A DNA stretch of 64,000 nucleotides. Origin: a bacterium (GTDB taxonomy: Bacteria; Krumholzibacteriota; Krumholzibacteriia; LZORAL124-64-63). Location: contig JADJYS010000001.1 of NCBI GenBank assembly GCA_016719645.1, positions 434,001 to 498,000 on the forward strand, given 5' to 3'. Under the pieces are notes generated by a model that had not been told where the DNA came from, did not search any database, and saw only the letters and a program-made list of their open reading frames with translations. Both the position numbers and the translations under genes were made by a program. The first letter of the stretch is position 1. Each line of letters opens with the position of its first letter. Below are positions 50,238 to 58,567 of the stretch, piece after piece.

Positions 50238-51290
50238 ATGTTCGGCGCCATCGACCGCCTGCGGCAGGGCCTGCGCAAGACCCGCGACAGCATCGTCGGC
50301 CGGCTCGGGGAGCTGTTCGCCGGCAAGGTGCGCCTCGACGCCGCGACCCTCGACGAGATCGAGGCGCTGCTGATCTCGGCCGACCTCGGGGTCAAGGCCA
50401 GCACGCGCATCGTCCAGTCCATCGAGAAGCGCCTGAAGGAGACCGGCGGCGAGGCCTCGCTCGAGGGCGTCACCCAGGTCATCCGCGCGGACATCGCCGC
50501 GATCCTGCGCGAGGCGAAGCCCCGCGTGAAGGTGCGCAGCTGGGACGAGGCGGGCGAGGCGCCGGCCCGCGGCCGCAAGGCCCGCGCGGCGCAGGCCGCG
50601 GCGCCGGCGGCGCCGCCCGCGGACGGAGCGGCCCCGACCGGGCCGCGCGTGATCTTCGTGGTCGGGGTCAACGGCACCGGCAAGACCACCAGCATCGCCA
50701 AGCTGGCCTACGCCTACCAGCAGCAGGGCCACCGCGTGCTGCTCGCCGCGGGCGACACCTTCCGCGCCGCCGCCGTGGAGCAGCTGCGCATCTGGGCCGA
50801 CCGCATCGGCGTCGACTTCGTGACCCAGGGCCAGGGCGCCGACGCCGCGGCCGTGGTCCACGACGCGCTCTCGGCGGCCGAGGCCCGCGGCCACGACATC
50901 GTCATCGTCGACACCGCGGGGCGCCTGCACACCAAGACCAACCTGATGGACGAGCTGGGCAAGGTCGCCCGCGTCATCCGGCGCAAGAGCGGCCGCGACC
51001 CCGAGACCCTGCTGGTGGTCGACGCCAACACCGGCCAGAACGGCCTGCAGCAGGCGAAGATCTTCGCCGAGACGGTGCCCGTCGACGGGCTGATCCTGAC
51101 CAAGCTCGACGGCACGGCCAAGGGCGGCATCGTGGTCGCCATCGCCGAGACCCTCGGCCTGCCGGTCCTGTACGTGGGCCTGGGGGAGAAGGTCGGCGAC
51201 CTCGAGGTCTTCGACCCCGAGACCTTCGCCGAGGCGCTGTTCACCCTGTCGGGTCCCGAGGAAGCGGCCGACGGCGCCGGCCGGCCTTGA
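50238..51290 (+). CDS. ftsY: Signal recognition particle receptor FtsY
   Basis: A 350-residue SRP GTPase: N domain (1-90), an Ala-rich linker (about 105-135) and the G domain with GVNGTGKTTSIAKLA, DTFRAAAVEQL, DTAGRLHTK and TKLDGTAKGG. It partners Ffh and the SRP RNA (20.05 kb) for membrane targeting. The ATG follows the smc stop directly. The smc-ftsY order is as in Bacillus. Confidence 0.96.
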   Translation: MFGAIDRLRQGLRKTRDSIVGRLGELFAGKVRLDAATLDEIEALLISADLGVKASTRIVQSIEKRLKETGGEASLEGVTQVIRADIAAILREAKPRVKVRSWDEAGEAPARGRKARAAQAAAPAAPPADGAAPTGPRVIFVVGVNGTGKTTSIAKLAYAYQQQGHRVLLAAGDTFRAAAVEQLRIWADRIGVDFVTQGQGADAAAVVHDALSAAEARGHDIVIVDTAGRLHTKTNLMDELGKVARVIRRKSGRDPETLLVVDANTGQNGLQQAKIFAETVPVDGLILTKLDGTAKGGIVVAIAETLGLPVLYVGLGEKVGDLEVFDPETFAEALFTLSGPEEAADGAGRP

Positions 51291-51316
51291 CAGGGGTCCG
51301 GGCGCCGCATTAGCTT
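51287..51316 (+). promoter_or_regulatory. Promoter of riboflavin operon
   Basis: TTGACA, 18-nt spacer, TAGCTT. The -35 overlaps the ftsY stop codon; the riboswitch starts about 40 nt downstream of the -10. Confidence 0.5.
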
Positions 51317-51351
51317 GTTCGGGCGGCCCTTGGGCCGCGACATTCACAGCG

Positions 51352-51486
51352 AATCTCAACTTCGGGGCGGGGTGGAATTCCCCACCGGCGGTCACAGCCC
51401 GCGACCCGGCGGCGCACCCTGCGCGGCCGGCTGATCCGGTGGAACTCCGGGGCCGACAGTCACAGTCTGGATGGGAGAAGTTGGGT
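51352..51486 (+). promoter_or_regulatory. FMN riboswitch (RFN element)
   Basis: All RFN blocks are present in order: CTTCGGGGCGGGGTGGAA, TTCCCCACCGGCGGT, AGCCCGCGA, GGCTGATCCGGTGGAACTCC, GGGGCCGACAGTCACAGTC and TGGATGGGAGAAG. It senses FMN and lowers expression of the rib genes downstream. Confidence 0.97.
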
Positions 51487-51492
51487 CCGGCG

Positions 51493-51510
51493 CGCCCGTC
51501 GATACGGGCG
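51493..51510 (+). promoter_or_regulatory. Hairpin after riboswitch, possible expression platform
   Basis: A perfect 7-bp stem CGCCCGT/ACGGGCG with loop CGAT, then GCCGCTTCCTGCC. It lies between the aptamer and ribD and could be the terminator or anti-sequester arm. The mechanism is not decided by sequence. Confidence 0.4.
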
Positions 51511-51558
51511 GCCGCTTCCTGCCTGCCTCCCGCATCCCGAACAGCCGTGTTCAGGATC

Positions 51559-52701
51559 ATGGCGCACAACCGCAACGACACCGAGCTCATGGCCGAGGCG
51601 CACCGCGTCGCGCAGCGCCTGCCCCGCCGTCCCTGGCCCAACCCGCCGGTGGGCGCGGTCGTGGCGCGCGACGGCGAGATCCTCGGCCGCGGCGCGCATC
51701 ACGGCCCCGGCACCGACCACGCCGAGATCGTCGCCCTGCGCGAGGCCGGCCCGGCGGCGCGGGGCGCGACGCTGTACGTGACCCTCGAGCCCTGCAACCA
51801 CCAGGGGCGGACGCCGCCCTGCGCGCCGCGGGTGATCGGGAGCGGCGTGGCGCGGGTCGTCGTCGGCGCGCGCGATCCGAACCCGCAGGTGGCGGGGGGC
51901 GGCCTGGACCTGCTGCGCGCGGCGGGGATCGACGTGACGCTCGGCGTGCTCGGGCGCGGTTGCCTGGAACTGATCTGGCCCTACGTCGTGACCGACGCCT
52001 TCCGGCGACCCTTCGTGTCGCTCAAGACCGCGACCTCGCTGGACGGCCGCTTCGCGCCGCCGGGCGCGCCGCCGGGGGCCCCGGTCTACTTCACGGGCGA
52101 GGAGTCGCTGCAGGAGACGGCCCGCCTGCGCCGCTGGCACGACCTCGTGCTGGTGGGCGCGAACACGGTCCGCTGCGACCGGCCGCGGCTGGACGGCCGC
52201 CGCGCCGACGCGGCGACCCTGTGCCCCGCGGCCGACCCGCTGCCGGCCTGCGCCGACGGCGACCTCGCCGAGGCGGCGGGCTGGCGCACGGGCCCGCACC
52301 TGGTGTTCACCTCCGCCGCGGCCGATGCCGGGCGGGAGCGTGCGCTGCGCGGAGCCGGCGCCGACGTCGTGCGCTGCAAGGACGAGGACGGCCGACTCGA
52401 CCCCGCCGACCTGCTGGCGCAGGCCGCGGCGCGCGGGCACTGGACGGTCATGCTCGAGGGCGGTCCCGCCCTAGCGGCCTCGTTCCTGGCCGCCGGCCTC
52501 GTCGACCGCTGGGTGCAGTTCGTGGCCCCGACGCTGGTCGGCGGCGGGCCCCGCTGGGCCGACCGGGAACTGGCGCCGGCGGTGCGCGACTTCAGCCTCA
52601 CCCGCGCGGTGCGCTCCGGCGGCGACGCGTGCCTGACCTGGGACCGGACGGACTTCGCGCAGCGGCGCGCGGCCCTCTGCGGCGACAAGGACGGTGGCTG
52701 A
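51559..52701 (+). CDS. ribD: Bifunctional riboflavin deaminase/reductase RibD
   Basis: A 380-residue enzyme. The deaminase half has HAEIVAL and EPCNHQGRTPPC; the reductase half has RPFVSLKTATSLDGRF, VLVGANTVRCDRPRL and LEGGPALAASFLAAGLVD. It catalyses the second and third steps from GTP to riboflavin. The ATG at 51559 has AGGA 5 nt upstream; a GTG at 51547 is a less likely start. Confidence 0.95.
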   Translation: MAHNRNDTELMAEAHRVAQRLPRRPWPNPPVGAVVARDGEILGRGAHHGPGTDHAEIVALREAGPAARGATLYVTLEPCNHQGRTPPCAPRVIGSGVARVVVGARDPNPQVAGGGLDLLRAAGIDVTLGVLGRGCLELIWPYVVTDAFRRPFVSLKTATSLDGRFAPPGAPPGAPVYFTGEESLQETARLRRWHDLVLVGANTVRCDRPRLDGRRADAATLCPAADPLPACADGDLAEAAGWRTGPHLVFTSAAADAGRERALRGAGADVVRCKDEDGRLDPADLLAQAAARGHWTVMLEGGPALAASFLAAGLVDRWVQFVAPTLVGGGPRWADRELAPAVRDFSLTRAVRSGGDACLTWDRTDFAQRRAALCGDKDGG

Positions 52702-53358
52702 CGTGTTCACCGGGCTGGTGCGCGAGATCGGGACCGTGACGTCCGTGGCCGCCCGCGGCGGCGTGGCCGTGCTGACCCTGCGCGCGCCCGCCTGCGCTCC
52801 CGACCTCGCCGTCGGCGACAGCCTGGCCGTCGACGGCATCTGCCTGACGGTCACGGCCGGGCGGGGGCCGCTGGTCACGGTCGAAGCGGTCGCCGAGACG
52901 CGCCGCGCCACGACCCTCGACGCCTGGCACCCCGGCCGCCGGGTCCACCTGGAGCCCGCCCTGCGGGCCGGCGATCGCCTGGGCGGCCACCTCGTGCTCG
53001 GCCACGTCGACGGCGTGGGCCGGGTGCTGCGCCTGGAGCGCGCGGGGGCGGCCGCGCGCCTGACGATCCGGCCGCCGGCGGGATTCGCGCGCTGGCTGCT
53101 GCCCAAGGGCTCGCTCGCCGTCGACGGCGTGAGCCTGACCCTGGACGCGGAACCGGGCGCGGCGGCCTTCACGGTCAGCCTGATCCCCCAGACCCTGGGC
53201 ACGACGCGCCTGGGCGAGCTCGCCCCGGGCGACGGGGTCAACCTCGAGGCCGACGTGCTGGCCAAGAGAACCGAGGCGCCGGGAGCCGCGGACGCGCGGC
53301 CCCTGACCTTCCAACGCATCCTGGCCAGCGGCTTCCGCCGCAGTCGAGGAGGACAGCG

Positions 53359-53362
<4 letters not shown>
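52694..53362 (+). CDS. ribE: Riboflavin synthase alpha chain
   Basis: A 222-residue enzyme of two lumazine-binding repeats: FTGLVREIGTV...GDSLAVDGICLTV and GGHLVLGHVDGVG...GSLAVDGVSLTL. It converts dimethylribityl-lumazine to riboflavin. The start may be the GTG at 52694 (MADVFTG, overlapping ribD by 8 nt) or the GTG at 52703, which gives the family's usual MFTG start. Confidence 0.95.
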
Positions 53363-54621
<1,259 letters not shown>

Positions 54622-54632
54622 AGGAGGAAACC

Positions 54633-55106
54633 ATGGGCAAGACGTACGCGGGGAACTTCCGCGCCGGCGAGCAGCGCGTGGCCATCGTCGCCAGCCGCTT
54701 CAACGACTTCCTGGTCCGGGAGCTGCTCGACGGCGCCCAGGACTGCCTGACCCGCCACGGGGTCGACGCCGAGCGCGTGGACGTGGCCTGGGTGCCCGGC
54801 AGCTTCGAGATCCCGCTGGCCGCCGCGAAGCTCGCCGACAGCGGCCGCTACGCCGCGATCATCTGCCTGGGCTGCCTGATCCAGGGCGACACGCCGCACT
54901 TCTCGTACATCGCGGCCGAGGTCACCAAGGGGATCGCCCAGGTGGCGCTGGACACCGGCATCCCGGTGTCGTTCGGCGTCATCACGGCCGACACCCTGGA
55001 CCAGGCCATCGAGCGGGCCGGCACCAAGGCCGGCAACAAGGGCTTCGACGCGGCGCTCTCCGCGCTCGAGATGATGGACCTCTGGCGCGCGATCGAAGAA
55101 GGGTAG
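54633..55106 (+). CDS. ribH: 6,7-dimethyl-8-ribityllumazine synthase RibH
   Basis: A 157-residue lumazine synthase: VAIVASRFNDFLVRELLDGA, WVPGSFEIPLAA, CLGCLIQGDTPHFSYIA (catalytic His) and PVSFGVITADTLDQAIERAGTKAGNKG. AAGGAGG precedes the ATG. Last of the four rib genes; nusB follows within 5 nt, a widespread order. Confidence 0.97.
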   Translation: MGKTYAGNFRAGEQRVAIVASRFNDFLVRELLDGAQDCLTRHGVDAERVDVAWVPGSFEIPLAAAKLADSGRYAAIICLGCLIQGDTPHFSYIAAEVTKGIAQVALDTGIPVSFGVITADTLDQAIERAGTKAGNKGFDAALSALEMMDLWRAIEEG

Positions 55107-55110
55107 GAAC

Positions 55111-55572
55111 GTGGGCAAGCGACGCAAGGGAAGGGAGCTGCTCGTGCAGGCCCTCTACGCGGCCGCCCTCAGCGGCCAGGACCTGCAGGTCTGCGTGGAC
55201 GACCAGCTCGAGCGGCGCGACGCGCCGCAGGACACGGCCGATTTCGCCCGGCCGCTCGCGGTGCTGATCGCGAAGCACCGGGCGAGCCTCGACGCCGCCC
55301 TGGACGGCCTGCTGCAGAACTGGGACCCCGAGCGCGTCGGCCAGGTGGAGCGCGCGATCTTCCGGTTGGCGCTGGCCGAGCTGCGCTACTGCCCCGACGT
55401 GCCGGTCAGGGTTGTGATCAACGAGGCCTGCGAACTGGCGCGGCTGTACTGCGGCGACGAGGCCGTGGGCTTCGTCAACGGCCTGCTCGACCGCGCGGCG
55501 CGGGACATCGTGGCCGCCGAGCGCGGCGGCGCCGGCGCCGGCGCCGGCAACGGCGGGGGAGGGCCGCCGTGA
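55111..55572 (+). CDS. nusB: Transcription antitermination factor NusB
   Basis: A 153-residue all-helical protein for rRNA antitermination. RRKGRELLVQALYAAALSG, VERAIFRLALAELRYCPDVPVRVVINEACELARLYCGDEAVGFVNGLLD is the family pattern. The C-terminus is a Gly/Ala-rich tail. Its GTG start follows ribH; its stop overlaps the next GTG (GTGA), linking it to the glycan cluster. Confidence 0.93.
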   Translation: MGKRRKGRELLVQALYAAALSGQDLQVCVDDQLERRDAPQDTADFARPLAVLIAKHRASLDAALDGLLQNWDPERVGQVERAIFRLALAELRYCPDVPVRVVINEACELARLYCGDEAVGFVNGLLDRAARDIVAAERGGAGAGAGNGGGGPP

Positions 55573-56363
55573 GGGTCTCGACCCGCCGCCACTGGCAGGA
55601 CTTCTGGGACGAGGCCGACCGGCTCAGCCTGGACGACGTCTACGGCAACGACGGCCGCATCGTGCGCGAGCTGTTCGCGCTGGGCGATCCCGCGGGCAAG
55701 CTGGTCCTGGAAGTGGGGGCCGGCAGCGGCCGCGACGCCGTGGCGCTGGCCCGCGCCGGCGCGGAGGTCTGGACGCTGGACTACGTGCCCGGTTCGCTGG
55801 CGCTGACCGCCCGGGCCGCCGCGCAGGCCGGCGTCCGCGTGCAGGCGGTGAACGGCGACGCCCTGTGCAAGCCCTTCGCCGACGGGACCTTCGACCTGGT
55901 CTTCCACCAGGGCCTGCTCGAGCACTTCCGCGACCCGCTGCCCCTGCTGCGCGAGGACCTGCGCGTGCTGAAGCCGGGCGGCCGCCTGCTGGTCGACGTG
56001 CCCCAGACCTGGCACTACTACACCGTGGGCAAGCAGCTGCTGATCGCCCTGGACCGCTGGTTCGCGGGCTGGGAGACGCAGTTCACGCCGGCCGGGCTCG
56101 AGGACGCCGTCCGGCGCGCCGGCGGCGAGGTGGTGCGCACCTACGGCGACTGGATGGTGCCCGGGCTCTGGTACCGCGCGCTGCGCAAGACGCTGCTGTC
56201 GCGGCTCGGCCTGCGGCTGCCGATGTACCCCGACCCGGCGCCCCCGCTCGGGCGGCTGCTGGCGCGCTGGCGCGAGCGCCACCGCGGGCGGCGCTGGGCC
56301 CTGCACACCGCGATGACCATCGGGGTGATCGCGCGCCGCGACGACGCGGGAGGCGCCGCGTGA
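55569..56363 (+). CDS. Class I SAM-dependent methyltransferase
   Basis: A 264-residue methyltransferase. The SAM-binding motif is LVLEVGAGSGRDAVALA, with YVPGSLALT, NGDALCKPFADGTFDLVFHQGLLEHF and VLKPGGRLLVDVPQ. The C-terminal 90 residues are Arg-rich and may contact membrane or nucleic acid. The context (next to glycosyltransferases) suggests a glycan or lipid-linked sugar substrate, but nothing fixes it. Confidence 0.85.
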   Translation: MRVSTRRHWQDFWDEADRLSLDDVYGNDGRIVRELFALGDPAGKLVLEVGAGSGRDAVALARAGAEVWTLDYVPGSLALTARAAAQAGVRVQAVNGDALCKPFADGTFDLVFHQGLLEHFRDPLPLLREDLRVLKPGGRLLVDVPQTWHYYTVGKQLLIALDRWFAGWETQFTPAGLEDAVRRAGGEVVRTYGDWMVPGLWYRALRKTLLSRLGLRLPMYPDPAPPLGRLLARWRERHRGRRWALHTAMTIGVIARRDDAGGAA

Positions 56364-57484
56364 GGATCCTGGCGCTGAACTGGCGCGACCTCGGCGACCC
56401 GCTGGGCGGCGGCGCGGAGCTGCACCTGCACGAGATCCTCAAGGGCGCCGTGGCGGCGGGCCACGAGGTGGACCTGGTGGTGGCCGGCTACCGCGGCGCG
56501 CCGCCGCAGGCGACGCTCGACGGCGTGCGCGTGCACCGCCGCGGCCACTGGGCCGTCGCCAACTTCGTCCTGCCCGGCGTGTGCCGCCGCCTGCTGCGCG
56601 AGGGCCGCTACGACCTGCTGGTCGAGGACATCAACAAGGTCCCCTTCTGCTCGCCGCTGTTCGCCGGCCGGGTGCCCGTGCTCGCGGTCGTGCCGCACCT
56701 GTTCGGCGCCACGGTCTTCCGCGAGGCCAACCCGCTCGTGGCCTCCTACGTCTGGGCGGCCGAGCGCCTGCTGCCGCTGCTCTACCGCGGCTGCGACTTC
56801 GAGGTCATCAGCCCCTCGACCCGCGACGACCTCGCGGCCCGCGGCCTGGACGCCGCGCGGATCCGCACCGTCTACTGCGGCAACGACGCCCGGCGCCTGG
56901 CGCTGCCCGCGCCGCCGCCGCGCGACGAGCCCCCGCTGCTGGTCACCTGGAGCCGGCTGCGCCGCTACAAGAGCGTGGACGTGGCGCTGCGCGCCTTCGC
57001 GCGCGTGCGCCGCGAGATCCCGGGCGCCCGGCTCGTGGTGATGGGCCGCGGCCCGGACGAGCCCCGCCTGCGCCGACTGGCCGCCCGCCTGGACCTCGGC
57101 GGCGACGTGGATTTCGCCGGCTACCTCCCGGACGCCGAGCTGGCCGCGACGCTGCACCGGGCCCGGCTCTTCCTGAACCCCAGCCCCAAGGAGGGCTGGG
57201 GGCTGACGGTCATCGAGGCCGCCGCCTGCGGGCTGCCGACCGTCGCGAGCGACCGGCCCGGGCTGCGCGATTCGGTGCGCGACGGCGTGACGGGCCGGCT
57301 GGTGCCCTACGGCGACGACGCGGCCATGGCCGCCGCCGCCGTCGCCCTGCTGCGCGACGGCGAGCGCTGGCGCGCGATGAGCGCGGCCGCCCGCGACTGG
57401 GCCGGCACCTTCAGCTGGGAGCGCTGCGTGCGCGAGTCGCTGGCGCTGTTCGCCGAGGCGGCCGCGGGAAGGGCCCGGGCGTGA
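56360..57484 (+). CDS. GT4-family glycosyltransferase
   Basis: A 374-residue GT-B enzyme. The N-terminal domain has GGGAELHLHEILKGAVAAGHEVDLVV; the C-terminal domain has LVTWSRLRRYKSVDVALRAFARV, VVMGRGPDEPRLRRLAARL, FAGYLPDAELAATL and the nucleotide-sugar Glu motif PSPKEGWGLTVIEAAACGLPTVAS. GTG start overlapping the methyltransferase stop (GTGA). Confidence 0.92.
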   Translation: MRILALNWRDLGDPLGGGAELHLHEILKGAVAAGHEVDLVVAGYRGAPPQATLDGVRVHRRGHWAVANFVLPGVCRRLLREGRYDLLVEDINKVPFCSPLFAGRVPVLAVVPHLFGATVFREANPLVASYVWAAERLLPLLYRGCDFEVISPSTRDDLAARGLDAARIRTVYCGNDARRLALPAPPPRDEPPLLVTWSRLRRYKSVDVALRAFARVRREIPGARLVVMGRGPDEPRLRRLAARLDLGGDVDFAGYLPDAELAATLHRARLFLNPSPKEGWGLTVIEAAACGLPTVASDRPGLRDSVRDGVTGRLVPYGDDAAMAAAAVALLRDGERWRAMSAAARDWAGTFSWERCVRESLALFAEAAAGRARA

Positions 57485-58458
57485 GGCGCCCCCGCCAGGC
57501 GACGCTGCTGAAGGCGGGGGTCAGCCTCGCGCTGGTGGCGTTCCTGTTCGCCTACCGCCCGCTGTCCTGGTCGACCCTGCGCGCGGCGGTGGCGGCCCCG
57601 CAGTGGCCCTGGCTCGCGCTGTCGGGCTGCCTGTTCGCGCTGTCGGCGGTCTGCGGCGCCCTGCAGTGGGCCTGGATCCTGCGCGGCACGGGGCTGCGGG
57701 TGACCGTCGGCGAGGCGGTCCGCCTGAGCTTCGTCGGGCTCTTCTTCAACAACTTCCTGCTGGGCAACGTGGGCGGCGACGCCTACAAGGTCGTCGACCT
57801 GGGACGGCGCGAGGGCCGCACCGCCGCGGTGCTGGGCGCGACCCTCCTGGACCGCCTGCTGGGGCTGCTGGCGCTGACGCTGCTGGCGCTGCTGGCGGTC
57901 CCGACCGCGGTGGCGGCGGGTGTCCGCGTGCCGCCGACGCTGCCGCTGTGGCTGGCGCTGGCGGCCTGGGGCGTCGCCTTCGCCGTGCTCTTCTCGCGCC
58001 GGCTCTCGGGGCTGGCGGTCCGCGCCCTGGACGCCGTTCGCTGGCGGCGGGCCGCCGCGGGCCTCGGCGCGATGCTGACCGAGTTCCGGGCCTACCGCGC
58101 CCGGCGGGCCTGGCTGGGGCGGCTGCTGGCGTGGTCCCTGCTCGTGCAGGCCATGCGGGTGGCGACCCACCTGCTGGTGGCGCTCGGCCTGGGCCTCGCC
58201 CTGGACACGGGCCGCGTGCTGCAGCTGTTCGTGCTGGTGCCCCTGCTGGGGATCCTGATCTCCCTGCCGGTGAGCATCAACGGCCTGGGCGTGCGCGAGC
58301 TGGCCGCCGCGGAGCTGTTCGTGGCGGCCGGCGTGGTGCCGACCGAGGCCGACGCCGTGGCCATGGAGTTCCTGGCCTACGCGCTGATGGTCGCGGTCAG
58401 CCTCGCGGGCGGCGTGCTCTTCCTGGCCGGCCCCCGGCGCCGGCCCCGGGGCGCCTGA
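57481..58458 (+). CDS. LPG-synthase-type (YbhN/AglD2) membrane protein
   Basis: A 325-residue protein with about eight hydrophobic segments. VRLSFVGLFFNNFLLGNVGGDAYKVVDLGRREG, ATLLDRLLGLLAL and the C-terminal LISLPVSINGLGVRELAAAELF are diagnostic of the lysylphosphatidylglycerol synthase transmembrane/UPF0104 family, often found in glycan loci as candidate flippases. The GTG start overlaps the GT4 stop. Confidence 0.88.
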   Translation: MRRPRQATLLKAGVSLALVAFLFAYRPLSWSTLRAAVAAPQWPWLALSGCLFALSAVCGALQWAWILRGTGLRVTVGEAVRLSFVGLFFNNFLLGNVGGDAYKVVDLGRREGRTAAVLGATLLDRLLGLLALTLLALLAVPTAVAAGVRVPPTLPLWLALAAWGVAFAVLFSRRLSGLAVRALDAVRWRRAAAGLGAMLTEFRAYRARRAWLGRLLAWSLLVQAMRVATHLLVALGLGLALDTGRVLQLFVLVPLLGILISLPVSINGLGVRELAAAELFVAAGVVPTEADAVAMEFLAYALMVAVSLAGGVLFLAGPRRRPRGA

Positions 58459-58498
58459 GCGGCGCCGCCGCGGGCGGGGAACCGCGCCCCGCGCGGGG

Positions 58499-58527
58499 TT
58501 GTTGCCCTGCGGCCCGTGTGCTAGATT
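58499..58527 (+). promoter_or_regulatory. Promoter of DUF2723 gene
   Basis: TTGTTG, 17-nt spacer, TAGATT, about 40 nt before the ATG at 58568. Confidence 0.5.
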
Positions 58528-58567
58528 GGCGCGTCCCGCGCGCCGGAACCCCAATCCGAGGAACTCC

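Noticed and set aside
46164..51641. Open frame of about 1800 codons antisense to smc and ftsY
   Set aside because: Leu/Arg/Val/Gln-rich mirror of the SMC coiled coil. Third-position GC bias removes stops on the opposite strand; smc and ftsY are certain.
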